Source of the DNA: Gnetum montanum | Taxonomy: Eukaryota; Streptophyta; Gnetopsida; Gnetales; Gnetaceae | Reading direction: 5' to 3' | Assembly (NCBI GenBank): GCA_015680685.1 | Contig: MNCI01006063.1 | Span: 185,528-237,725, forward strand | DNA length: 52,198 bases | Notes under the pieces: model-generated | Seen by the model: the letters and a program-made list of their open reading frames with translations, nothing else | Database searches by the model: none | Told to the model about the DNA's origin: nothing | Part shown: positions 11,052-21,744 of the stretch, piece after piece | Numbering within the stretch: the first letter of the stretch is position 1 | Layout of the letters: each line of letters starts with the position of its first letter | Program-made: the position numbers and the translations under genes

Positions 11052-11987
11052 GATAACACTTTTGAGGTGTTTGTGCATAGATGCATTTCATCATGACAAC
11101 AAGGTATCACATTTTTCCTGACGCACGCAACTGGGTTAATCAATTCGTTCATAAGTACATTCTCAATTCCCGATGCATCCCCTATTTCCAAATCATGCTC
11201 CCTTATCCTATTCGATTACACCCCCCCTTGATACATTCCACTCGTCTCAAAACTCTTGGTACACTGTTGCACACTGTAGCTCTCTAAGCAGTTGCGATAC
11301 AAAACACAATACACAGTACATGATGCAAAATGCAAGTGCTCAAACATAAGCACGGCACAAAAAGCAAGCTCTTTCAAAAATACCAAAAAGAACAAGAAAA
11401 GAAAAAATAAAAAAAAAACAAAAAAGAAATAAATAAAACAAAAAAATGGTCAAAGAGAAAAATGCATGGAAAAGGTCTTCAAGACCCCGTTGACATCATA
11501 AACAAAAGACTATTGGCTATTCTCATACAAGTCCCAGGCGAGAAAGCAATTGTCTTGAAAAAAAATAGTTACACTTGTGTCTCAAAGAGACCATGTTGCA
11601 CATCACTGCGTGGCTTTGGTTGTTTACAACGGGCCCCACAAATACTCTATAAGAGTCTCATTTCTCCAAAGAATGCACCTCCTATCTTTTGGTTTTGAGT
11701 CTACCGAAAAAACCGGCTATTGACAAGGACCAAATGACATAACTTGTGCACAAGAGAGCATTCCTCTCCCAAAAAATCCTAGCAGTAATCATAGCCCTTA
11801 ACCTCTAGCTTCCCTGATTACAACTGATTCCCTTGCATCTTGAACCACATTCCCTCAATCCCATGTACTTTTGAAAAGGGTGCAATATCATCCAGCCAAG
11901 GGTTGATGGTTAATGTTTGATGCTTTGTTTGTTCATGGTGTTTGCACTTCTTTGTCGATGCCTCTCGGGTGGATTCCTTCAGACACT
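11052..11987 (+). other. 3' noncoding region before the PPT (element A)
   Basis: No gene. Collinear with 1683-2600 of D, with an A-rich tract near 11385-11460 and scattered short indels. Confidence 0.6.
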
Positions 11988-12003
11988 AACAAAGAGGGGC
12001 CAA
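11988..12003 (+). promoter_or_regulatory. Polypurine tract (element A)
   Basis: AACAAAGAGGGGCCAA, identical to D and B, next to the LTR start. The upstream hairpin arm CTTTGTCGATGCC is still there, but the right arm is weakened. Confidence 0.8.
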
Positions 12004-12015
12004 TGAAACACCACC

Positions 12016-12640
12016 AATTTCAGCATAAAACTTTGAATATAAATTTATTTCTCTGTGATTCAAGAATGGAAGCCCAATTAAAGCAAAGCTAACACAAGCA
12101 GCAGGTTGGCAGCCATGATTTGGATTATTCAGGTGGGAGCCTGAAGCCATTGTTGATGATTCCTTGGATGTCTTCATCGTTGGTTCCATGGAATAGCATC
12201 TGCGAGGGGGAGGGAGGCTGTAAGATTGAGCCAATCTCTGTCTTCTCGCTTTTGTTTCTCTATCTCTTCTGTGCCAATCTGCAATACAAAAATAGATCAC
12301 TACTGACGCTATTTTGGAGAAACTCGGCTTCTCTGCACACAAAGTTCAACATCTTCTCGCTACCGAAACTCAAGCAAGCAAAATGTTGAACACCTTCCTG
12401 TCACAGCATCAGTAACCTCTGTCCACTTCTCCTGCAATGCCCACCTCGATTGTGCTTGGCGGCAATGGTTCCGCGTTTTTGGTGGAGGCCGTGTATGTTG
12501 TCGCCCATGGAATGTACAAAGTTCAGATTGACTTATCTACGCTGCAGAAAATGTCAAATTCGGCCGCCAAATCCCCATTTTCACAGAGCAAGCAAATCAA
12601 GGCAGACGGAATGCGTTTTCTAACTCAGCTTTGAACAACG
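12016..12640 (-). pseudogene. Captured gene fragment in A's U3 (unidentified)
   Basis: On the minus strand an exon-like stretch ends with MLFHGTNDEDIQGIINNGF and then a TAA. It is preceded by a pyrimidine-rich tract and CAG that would suit a splice acceptor. The same frame continues upstream through one TAG. Further upstream, another exon-like stretch reads CENGDLAAEFDIFCSVDKS before an internal TGA. The HGT...II..GF pattern resembles the start of PARP-type or related ADP-ribosyl folds, but this is weak. I cannot name the gene. Codon usage and GC content differ from the element around it. Confidence 0.4.
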
Positions 12641-13376
12641 TAATGCCGTTGAGTATGCCAGTTTCCAATTCGGGTGCTGCCACCTCGCTCTTCTGTCTAC
12701 CGCCTTTGCTGTTCCCGCTTTCTGCCGTCGTTTGACTCCCGCGCTGCCTTGCCGCGTCGCCGCTCCCCCTTGCACCACCACGTCGCTGACGTCTCGCCTG
12801 CCCTACCGCTGTCACCTTGCTTTGCATCTGATGCTGCCACCTCGCTCCCACCGCCGACTGCCGCTCTGTCACGCCTGCCACTGATTGTTTTCTGCTGCTG
12901 CCTGCTATTTCTCTACTGCCTCCTACTGCTACTTTTCTCTCTGCCAGATGCCGTGAGTTTGCAGCGTCACACTATTGTGCATGCGGTTGCCGCGTCACTG
13001 TTCCTTCGCCACCCACCGCGTCGCTATTCCGCCATCCATCGTGCTGACGTCTCCTGAGCTTGCCGCGTCGTCACTCCTCCTGAGCTTGCCACACCGTTGT
13101 TTTTCCACTGCTGCTGCCGTCGTTGTTTTCTGGTTGCTGCGTCCCTGCCGATTACTGCCTGCTACCACATCGCTGACACCTCCTGCCTGCCTGTGCTGCC
13201 GCTGCTGCATCATTGGGCATCCGGGCATCATCGGCTACTGTCCTCCCCAATGATTAAAAATTTTTTCACCAAACATTAGAGAATTCGAATTTTCCAGCCG
13301 ACCAACCAAAAAAAAAATAATAGTTTTTAATCAAGGGAGCCGCCGCCGCTAGACATATTTTTAAATTTTCTAAAGT
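12641..13376. other. GC-rich, pyrimidine-biased foreign block in A's U3
   Basis: About 12650-13250 is strongly C/T-biased on the + strand, with repeated GCCGC, GCTGCTG and GTCGCTG-type triplets. This is unlike anything else in the window. It gives open frames in several phases, all low complexity. From 13260 it turns A/T-rich with a short poly-A run. No homology to other parts of the window is seen. Confidence 0.5.
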
Positions 13377-13570
13377 TTTATGGCTCAAGGGCTTGTATTT
13401 TTAATTATTTGTATTTTTTGTGGGCTCGAATGACCCACAAGTTGTAAAATACATTGAACCTAGTCAAGGAGGGCAAATTGCCAACACACATCCAACTCAT
13501 GTACAGCTTTCTAGCACAGGTACATTGAACCTGGTCAAAGAAAACCCTAGCCAAAACCCTAGCCCAAACC

Positions 13571-13578
13571 TATAAATA
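13571..13578 (+). promoter_or_regulatory. TATA box of the A LTR
   Basis: TATAAATA in the same context as in D. If A's 5' LTR carried the same replaced U3, the foreign DNA would sit where the upstream promoter elements belong. Confidence 0.7.
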
Positions 13579-14205
13579 CCTACCAATTCACACAAATTGG
13601 AAGGAGGGAACAAGGACAAGAAGGCAAGAGAAGCAAATCAAAAAGTAGCAAGAAAGAGAAGAAGATTGGAAGAGGCAAAGATTGGAGAAATTGGTGAATC
13701 CGAAGAAGGACAGAACTTCCAATCCTTGGGCGCTTGGCACATCTGATTTTTGGCTTCCAATTTCTTCTTGCATCATCACATCATCGTGTCATATCTTTCC
13801 GAGGCTAGGCGTTTGACTTGCCATTCACACTTGTGCAACTACGCTTTGACCGGTGCACTTTTTTTAAAAACAATACAATACAGTTTCATTATTGCCTCCC
13901 ATTTACATTATTTACTTTGGTTTATGCTTTGTTTGCAATATAATTCTATTCACGTATGCTTTATTTACATTTCATATCATTGTTTACATTCCGTTTACAT
14001 TCTGTTTACAATAACCCCAGCGCTAGCCGTAGCTTACACTCGGGGAAGTCCTTGGTTGATTTGCGTGCAAACCATCCAAGGCACTCTGCCTTCGTTCCCT
14101 TTTCCAGCTTGCCCTCAAGCAAAGGCAGGGTCCACTGTGGCTACCCAACGATCCCTCAGTGTTTGTTTCCCTTCTAGCCTTACACCGACGATTTAGGTCA
14201 GTACA

Positions 14206-14939
14206 GTAGCCACCGTTACTGATCGTACATCATCTACTGCTGCACAATTTGTTCAACAACAAATCATAAATAGGTTTGATAAGCCTCATGCACTTATTTT
14301 TGGTAATGGTACACATTTTACAGGTGTAAATTTTTGAAAGTTGATGAAATGCTTATGAGTTGAGCATAAATTGACTACACCATATCATCCTCAAGAAAAT
14401 GGTCAAGCTGAAGTTACAATAGGGAAATCACAAAAATTTTGACATGAACCATTAGCAAATATAGGTGAGACTGGAGCACCAAACTAAAGAATGCTCTTTA
14501 GGCCTATCACTCCACATGGAAACTCCCTATAGGCTATTCTCACTATGAGTTAGTGTATGGTAAACTTCCAATACTTACTATCCAAGTTGAGCTTTGTACA
14601 CTGTCTATAGCATGTGACGTTAACCTTGACCTTAATCTAGCACAAAAAGAAAGGTTAATGAAAATTAACTTTCTAGATGAAAACCAATTAGCCACCCTAT
14701 CATCCAATGAACAACACAAGGCCTTCAACAAACAACGTCATGACCTAAGAATTAGAAAAGTCAAATGCCAACTAGGAGATAGGGTTCTTTATTGGAATCC
14801 CACACATATGCCATAATGAACTAAATTTCAAACAATGTGGGAAGGACCTTATATCATTCATGAAACTTTTCCTTCAGGGGCCATGATGATCTATAAACTT
14901 GGAAGCCCAGATAAGAAATTATTGGTTGACATCAAGTAA
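14206..14939 (+). pseudogene. pol: Element E integrase, C-terminal half
   Basis: The fragment begins at the second catalytic region. FGNGTHF stands where DNGTHF is expected, so the catalytic Asp is Gly. TPYHPQENGQAEV with the catalytic Glu follows. Then come an ELVYGKLPIL segment, a long helical stretch rich in Gln and Glu, GDRVLYW and the MWEGPYII module that ends Ty3/gypsy integrases. Several stops and a small frameshift break it (stops near 14336, 14445 and 14815). The N-terminal part is beyond the left edge, because A interrupts it. Confidence 0.8.
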
Positions 14940-15831
14940 ACCAAACCTTTCCATTAGTCCAAAATGGCCAATACTAATACTACCTCTGTTGATGGACAGC
15001 CCTGCTCATTATTTTAGATCCTCTCTTTCTTACTTAGTCATGGGAGAGATGGCCACCAATGCTAGTCATTCTAAGACCTCAGTTTCTTTTATCTTTTTTG
15101 TTTTACACATTTTTCATCTTTACTTGTTTTTGTTTTACACCATTGTTAACGTTTTTACTATTTCTTTCTTTGTTACATTTTTTTTGATTTATTCTCACTC
15201 ATTACATAATAAGAGCTCATGATGGTGGGTTGTACTATAATGGTGTTGATTGTTACTATTTGGTTTTTACCTTAAACTTTCAATGTTGATGCTAAGATAT
15301 GGTTTCTTTTGATAAAACAGGCAACAAGTCCATGTCATCCATTCATCCATTCAACTCTATGGTCTTCCTTTGTTTTGGAACTGTACTATCCCTTTTTCTA
15401 ATCGAACATATTAATGAATTTGTGGCTTGGTATTCTTCAAACTAGAGAAAGATTCAAATGGATTGAAAAGGGTGTGACTTCAAGGGGATTCGATGCATTT
15501 GTGCTAGCTATTCTCTTGGATGCTTGGATGTTTTCTTCATAGGTTTTCCACCCTTCTATTATTGACTAATATTAGGAAGTTGAACAAATCAAATAAGTCT
15601 TTGCATGGTGTGGTTCCCACAAAAAAACAAAAACTGATTGGAATTCAAAGCACACCCCTTAGACACAATAAAGGAACATGGGCTATAAGCATTGGTTATA
15701 GAACTAGAAAGACATGTTATCCATGCTTGAATATTTTCTCTAACTAAGGCCCTTTCTCACTTCTTGCTTTTCTATTCTTCTCTTTTTGGAATGGTGGTTG
15801 CTCTGTGAAAGCATTCCTGTTGCTTTAGGGG
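14940..15831 (+). other. Element E 3' noncoding region, left part
   Basis: No gene. It matches the reverse complement of F's 3' noncoding region (about 18320 downward), including GGGAGATGGCCACC and a few TTTTACAC units near 15095-15170. F has many more of these units. It ends at F's target site. Confidence 0.65.
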
Positions 15832-16654
15832 TGATGAGTGGCGAGATACCCCTACACTCAACCATATGAATACAAGCGTAGCACACACGATCTGGTTGAA
15901 CTTCATAGACTAAGTGCCTATAGGCCCATGGAACACTTAGAGTTAATCATTCGTTGTCCTCCCAAACTTACTTGTAGTTGTCATGGTGTATGGTTAAGTA
16001 AGTCTAAGGTATATGATTTTTATATCTTTTTATGTTTTTGTCTCCTATGCTAACAAGGTGAAGGGTTGAGAAACTAATTACTAACTCTAACTAATGAACT
16101 AAGTCTAAATTACCTAGCATCAGCATTCGTTCCCACTTATCGTACACACCTTGAACCGATGCAACCGTGGCTACCAAACACTAGTCGTTGCTGGGATCAC
16201 CATGCGTAACGCACGTGCTCGAAACAGTCGTACTGAGGAACTTAACTAGGAGAGAAGGGTTGAGAGATAAAGTAGTAAATAATAGATAATAAATAACAAT
16301 AAATAAAATCCTAATTAGCCTATTCCATGCACTGCAAGGTTTATCCAAGAAGCTCATCTTTATTGCCGTACACAAACTTGTGTTCAGGTACAATGTTTGC
16401 TCGAATAAAGATCCATTCACTTTAGGACTCCTACTATGGGCACATGGAAAATATTCTATCTCTGGAGTGATCAATCTTTCAGATTTTCCCTACTATCTAC
16501 TTAGGATGAGGAAACAAGGGAGAGCCGCCTCTTAGTTATAGATATGATGGTGCACCGCGATATCGCGTATGCGATATCATGAGGGATGTGATATCACAAT
16601 GGCCATGATATCGTGTACGCGATATCATGGCCCATGCGATATCATGTCCCATCA
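15832..16654 (-). repeat. 3' LTR of element F (823 bp)
   Basis: On the + strand it begins TGATGAGTGGC and ends CCCATCA; the termini are TGATG/CATCA inverted repeats. It pairs with 21745-22602, with differences that are mostly transitions. The palindromic block lies at 16555-16648. The TATA box is damaged here (TATAACTA on the minus strand). Confidence 0.85.
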
Positions 16655-16668
16655 TACCCCCATGACTA
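16655..16668 (-). promoter_or_regulatory. Polypurine tract (element F)
   Basis: On the minus strand CATGGGGGTA lies directly before the LTR start TGATGGGAC. E has GTGAGGGTG at the same place (about 23736-23744). Confidence 0.6.
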
Positions 16669-18440
16669 AATGAAAACTCATCCTTGAGTTGTTTACAATA
16701 ATATCGTGAAGGTATGTGATTATTGACTCAATGGAACTAATGGGATGACATGTGAATGGATCATCATTACAAGACACAACAAAAATGGTGTTCATGACAA
16801 CAAGGGTGAATACCTTATTACATTGACATCAAGCCTCATTTGGCAGCTGAGAGAGAAGAGAGAAAGAAGTGTTGCTACTGCCAATGCCAAGATTGTGCCT
16901 TTTATTGTCCATCGGGAAGCGCACCATCGATCTTGCTCCTTGCATAGCTTCTTCCAGCACTGCTCCATTCCAAATGTTCATTCCAGATCCCCTCCGTTGT
17001 TTCATGATTGCCATCTACACACACAATACAAACTTTTATTAGCAAGGGTAAATGAATCATCATGTAATTGATACCTTGCTTCAGTGTAAGTCCATTGACT
17101 GAGTTGTGGTATGGCTGATTGTGGGTCTGGAGATATAATATCGATGACTACCGAAAGTGTAGGGGTTAGGAAAAAATTGGGGCTAGGAGAAAATCAAAAA
17201 ATTGGGTCTCTTACCCCCATGACTAATTGCAAACCTCTGGTAGCGAGAGAATGGGAAAAGAAAGAGGAACAAGAAAGATGAGGAAAAAGAGACAACTATA
17301 GCATTGATGAAATGGATGTCAAGATGGAAATAAATAAAATAAAATAAATTGCAAAAATGTTAGGAGAAATAATTTAACTAGTACCCCAAATAGGAATGTC
17401 AGTGGGTCCTCCCCAAAGCAAGCTCATGCCCTTAATGCCCTAACAAACCCACATTCAAAGAGTTCGTAGGCTTTGGGAATGTCATTTGGAACAAGAGTTA
17501 AAGTCTTAACTGCAAGAATTTACCAAAAAAAAAACAATGTATCTACCAAAATATACACTAATGATACAACCAAAAATGAGGTGAACAATGGAGAGAAGGA
17601 TGGAGAGAAGAGAATGGAATGGAATCCCAAGAACAAGGTGGTGTACTGCCCCTTGTGTGTTTCGTGATTAATGTGACTTGGAAAATCTCATTCCAATTCT
17701 GGCCTCAAACCCACCACATCGAGTGACTTCGCATCAATGCATCCAGTTAATCCATCCCCTTGAATAACAAGAATGCTTCCCCCAAGATTCACCACCATTC
17801 CGACGAAACAAGGAGGAGAGAATGGAAAGTGAGAAGGGACTTAGTTAGAGGAAACATTTTTGATTCCATAACTAGTGCTTGTAGCCCAAGGGATTATTGG
17901 GTGAAGAACACTTTTATTTCCTAACATTTATTGGGTGACGAACTTACACGGTGGATCACACACACACACACAAAATGAAAAAGTATAATGATGTTGAAAA
18001 ACAAAAACAAGAAAGTTAAAGAAATTTGTAAAACAAAAATAAGAAAAGTTAAAGAAAGTTGTAAAACAAAAATGTGTAAGACAAAAACGTGTAAGAAAAA
18101 TGTGTAAAACAAAAACATGGAAAAAAAATGTGTAAAACAAAGACGTGTAAAACAAAAATGTGGAAAAGAAAAACGTGTAAAACAAAGATGTGTAAAACAA
18201 AAAATTGTAAAAAAAAAATGTGTAAAACAAAAACTAAAAGGAACTGAGGGCCTCCAATGATCAGCATAGGTGGCCATCTCCCCCATGATTGAATTGCAAG
18301 GGAGAGATCCGAAATTATGAGCACCTATTTAAATTTCATAAAAGTTCCCAACTTGTCCCGACTGATGTCCTCAGATTAAGGGGTGGAAGTTGGTGACACT
18401 CATACCCCAATGTGTCTATGCCTTCGTTGTTAACATGAGT
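16669..18440 (-). other. Element F 3' noncoding region
   Basis: No gene seen. It is homologous, inverted, to E 14940-15831 plus 22608-23744; for example, the CCAAAGCAAGCTCATGCCC block near 17415 matches E near 22950. It carries the TTTTACAC array. The protease stop is only a few bases upstream, so the pol deletion junction is at about 18440-18455. Confidence 0.6.
17985..18240 (-). repeat. TTTTACAC-type short tandem array (element F)
   Basis: On the minus strand about a dozen units of 18-22 bp near TTTTTGTTTTACACGT. E has only three or four at 15095-15170, so the array grew after the copies separated. Long Phe-rich minus-strand frames through it are by-products. A short CA repeat follows at about 17955-17975. 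Confidence 0.8.
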
Positions 18441-18452
18441 TGTACTCCTAGT

Positions 18453-21400
18453 TCATTCCATGCATATTAAGTTGCTCTTTCTAGTAGTTTTCAACCACGG
18501 GGTGTCTACTACTGGTGTGGTTGCTACATACAGGCACCTTTGAATTTGTGTTTCTTGGACACACTGATTACATGGAAGAGATGCTGAACATTCTTCCATC
18601 TCATCACCCTCTGAGTCACTATATGTCATGCATGGAACTTTCTTCTTCTCGATATTTCCATAAATTTTTATCTTAGATATCTGCAAGGAAAGATCATGGA
18701 TCCCTAGGTACACATCTACTGTACTTAGCCATGGCCTTCCCATTATAATTGGGAAGCCCCTATTGTTGCTGTTAACTTCTATCACCAGGAAGTTAGCTGG
18801 GTAGGACCAACCACCTACAATGGTAAAAATTTCCTCCACTGATCCCAAGGGAATGGTGATGGACTAGTTTGCCAGCTCTAGTTGAATGTTGCTCTTCTTA
18901 AGTTGGGGTAGGTTCCAGGCTTGATACATTTCTCGTGAAATTAAGTTGACCCCAGAACCTGAGTCAAGAGGAGCCTTATGTGGTTTGTTTTCGGTGATTT
19001 GTAAATAGATTAAGGGACTCCCAGGGTTAGATAGTTTCCTAGGAAGGTGGCCTACCTTGATCTAGTCAGTTACGGTATGTGTTAACATAACCATATGCAT
19101 ATAGCTCTATTGTTGGACTAAAGGGTGCTCCAAAGTGTTAGATGGTGGAGGAGTGTACCTAGACTCAACCACTTGTTGTTGTGAGAGCTTGTCTAGGCTT
19201 TTGGTTATGAAGAAAGGTCTTCTCTTTTTACAGTTGTTAGAACCAGCAGCGGGTTGTATGTTTACAGCTCTCGTAGCGTTACGTTGCTGCGGTTGAGTAG
19301 GAAGTTCCCCTTGCATTGTTGGAGTAGGTTGTATGGGAACCATAGGTGGAAGAGGTGTGGATGGAGTTGGAGATGGTAAGTATGTGGGGTGCCTCTCGGA
19401 GGAGAAGGAATCCTCCTAAAGTACTCCTAAACTTGGTAGTGACATTGGGGAGTTGTGTGACTCATAGAGTCACTTGGAGAAATTAGCTACTACACATAAT
19501 ATCCATAAGGATCAAGTTGCTGGTAAGGGTACTGTTGTGTTGGTGGTGGCATCCCCCATGACTGTGGGTATTGCCATTGTTGATGCTATATGATGGGTTG
19601 TGGTGGAGTTCCACTTGGATAGTACGTTAATGGTTGGTGGAACTACCTTGGGTTACCTTGGGGATAAGGTAACCTTTGGGGTGTTTGCCATTGGTTGAGT
19701 CTTGGGTTAAGTGCATACACCCCAGACTCCTGTAGATGTGAGATGATTGGACAACATCCCTTGGAATGATCATAATGGTAGATCTCACATCCACTATCAT
19801 CGTCTGTGTCTGAATCCACAACTTCATCAGAGATAGTAAATTTTCACTTACCTTTGTTATGTGCAGGGCCTAAATCTCTCCGCTTTGTCTTGTTCTTGTC
19901 ACTACTTCGTTCCTCCTTAGACTCCTCTACAATTTTCAAGACAATTTCAAGTCTGGGATCTAAGGAATCCCATAATTGATCCATCTTAGCCGATACTTCT
20001 ATTGTTAGTTTTTGAATTAGCAAGGTTTTTCTATTCACCAACTCTTCGAGTGGTGACTCATCCTCTTCATCGCAAAATTTTACTCCCTTATTCTGAAGGG
20101 AGGGATCATGGTTATATTGTTCCGCACTCTCTCTTTTTCGTAGCTCACCTTCTTCTTTTGCTACTTGTTCCAACAAGCGATGAACTTCATGGGCTCTAAG
20201 TTCTGATAGTCTCCCTTGGGCATAAGTCCCAAGGGTTCTCCTAGTCTCATATCTTAGCCCATCTATGATGTGGCGGAGTTGATCCCGTTGTGTGTAACCA
20301 TGGCTTGGGCAACGATGTAACAATGTGTAGTAGCGGCCCATGGCAGCATCGAAGGGTTCATGAGTACATTGCTTTCATCCTTGGATCTACTTACATAAAT
20401 TAGACACTCTGGAGTAGATTTGATATTTATCGTTGAAGAGTTCTAACATCGTACTCCACCTCCTAATGGTTTTGGGTTCTAAGGACCAGTACCAACTCTC
20501 TACTTCCTTAATGAGTATCCTATGGAACAACTTTAGTTTTTTCCACTCGTTCTCTATGTTTTGCAAGGTGCAGGCATCATGGAATTTTTGTAAATGATGC
20601 TGTGGATCAGTGTTGTATCCCCCTTCAAAGCATGGGATATTGTTCATGTCTAAATGCTTGATCCAACTATCTTTTAAATGCCTTGTTGGTATTCTAACTG
20701 CCTCCATTTTATTTAGCATGCTTCAGGTGGCAAGTAGGGGCTCATCATGATCATCTCTTTCATGATGTCTATGGTGTATACGTTGTTCCCTACTTTCCCT
20801 TTGTTCATGCCCTTGTCCTCTCTCTCAACTCTCTCGTTGAGGTCTCTCATTTCGCCTACCTCTATCCTCACCATTATGCTTGTGATGGCTGCACCTAGAT
20901 GTGGAAGGAGAGGGTGAGTGATGAGATGAAGGAGAAGAAGAAGGAGAACCATTACCATGATGATGTTTCCTACCTTCTCTTTTATGGTTTCAGCCCTGAT
21001 CATGATGATGATCTGAGTGCCCGTCCTTCTTATATGTTGTTGTTCCCTTAGTGAAAAGCTAGTGTTCACTAGGATCAGAACTAGGGTTGTGTATCATGGA
21101 TTGTAGGTTCTGATACCCCACCTCCTCATTATCATTAGGAGGGGGAACATGTTTTGATAGCGAACCCATTATAAGTGGTTCACCATCTCCTATTTTACTT
21201 GGGATGTGTGGGACCTCTTTGCCCTTCAATAGTGCATGTTGGCTCTCCTGCCTTGAGTCCCTCATACGTTGTTGTTTTGTGGGATGATAATCCCTTGTAT
21301 CAAAGTCACCTATAACATATTCAGCATAGAGTTGAGTCATGCCAATCTGTGCCAAAGCACGGAGAAGCATGTTGGGGACTGCACGATCCAGAGGTAACAC

Positions 21401-21601
21401 TATGTTACCTTGCAAATCTCTCCAGTGCATCTATTCATCTTGATGGAGGATAAAAGTAAAATATGTTATGTACTCATCAGGATCAGTATATACCACTCAG
21501 TATTGTTGAGGAACCGACTGATTTAGGTTATGTGTTTTTGATTGTCGATGGTTTTTTGTATTATCCCTCGGTGGTGAATTGCTTTTGTTAGAAGAAGACA
21601 T
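18453..21601 (-). pseudogene. gag-pro: Element F gag and protease
   Basis: The first ATG is at 21601. A Ser/His/Arg-rich N-terminal region leads to a retrotransposon gag core (about 20719-20390) with LKLFHRILI and a WY-L...W motif, then an HRCP-HGY block and a Glu-rich coiled segment to 19844. A poor zinc-knuckle-like stretch and a Pro/Gln-rich region follow. The protease (about 18970-18453) has the catalytic LDSGSGVNLIS and IIMGRPWL. Stops include two near the start (about 21511 and 21433). The frame changes between 19844 and 19343. The product would build particles and process gag; no polymerase is encoded. Confidence 0.8.
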
Positions 21602-21724
21602 TGTTACTTATCGGTGTGCTAATTTACCATTATATAATTTTTCTTTTAATTAACCTGAAGGTTCATTTTAGGCTCCCAACGATGTGAGTGATATCCTATG
21701 TTCTACTTAGCGCATAAACACTTA

Positions 21725-21744
21725 GTCCCCAACAACGGCGCCAA
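21725..21744 (-). promoter_or_regulatory. Primer-binding site (element F)
   Basis: On the minus strand TTGGCGCCGTTGTTGGGGAC follows the LTR end directly. TGGCGCCGTTG-type sites are typical of Athila/Tat-branch and related plant Ty3/gypsy elements and are usually assigned to tRNA-Asp. This fixes the orientation of F. Confidence 0.85.

Larger units (their letters stand above)
4199..14205 (+). mobile_element. Element A: Tat-type LTR retrotransposon, internal region and 3' LTR
   Basis: In order: gag C-terminus and protease (4199-6067), repeat spacer, pol (6829-10322), a second repeat spacer, polypurine tract (11988-12003) and a 3' LTR (12004-14205). The 5' LTR and N-terminal gag lie left of the window, because D is inserted in gag. 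The right end falls inside the integrase of element E. Unlike B and G, A has no antisense gene between protease and RT. Confidence 0.85.
12004..14205 (+). repeat. 3' LTR of element A with replaced U3 (2202 bp)
   Basis: The first 12 bases, TGAAACACCACC, match the family. Homology to the D LTR then stops and resumes near 13377, at GGCTCAAGGGCTTG and GGGCTCGAATGACCCACA. It continues through the TATA box (13571) to the end CAGTACA. About 690 bp of family U3 are missing and about 1.36 kb of unrelated DNA is present. E integrase follows directly. Confidence 0.75.
14206..15831 (+). mobile_element. Element E, first visible part (integrase and 3' noncoding)
   Basis: A Ty3/gypsy element of a different family from A. 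It is entered at the right edge of A's LTR in mid-integrase and left at 15831, where F is inserted. It resumes at 22603 and ends with its own 3' LTR at 24628. Confidence 0.75.

Noticed and set aside
12004-12342. Minus-strand 118-residue ORF taken as a complete small gene
   Set aside because: It uses another frame from the exon-like reading and runs into the LTR start, so it is probably chance.
12674-13279. Overlapping Pro/Ser/Cys-rich ORFs in the GC block
   Set aside because: Compositional. Both strands and several frames are open at once, and none has a recognisable domain.
2617-14205. D LTR plus A read as one element with a normal 5' LTR at 2617-4198
   Set aside because: A polypurine tract precedes that LTR and no primer-binding site or gag N-terminus follows it. 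Gag starts in mid-protein right at the LTR edge. Insertion of D in A fits better, though recombination between related elements cannot be fully excluded.
17921-18324. Three overlapping Phe-rich minus-strand ORFs that look like membrane proteins
   Set aside because: Low-complexity translation of the TTTTACAC array in all three frames.
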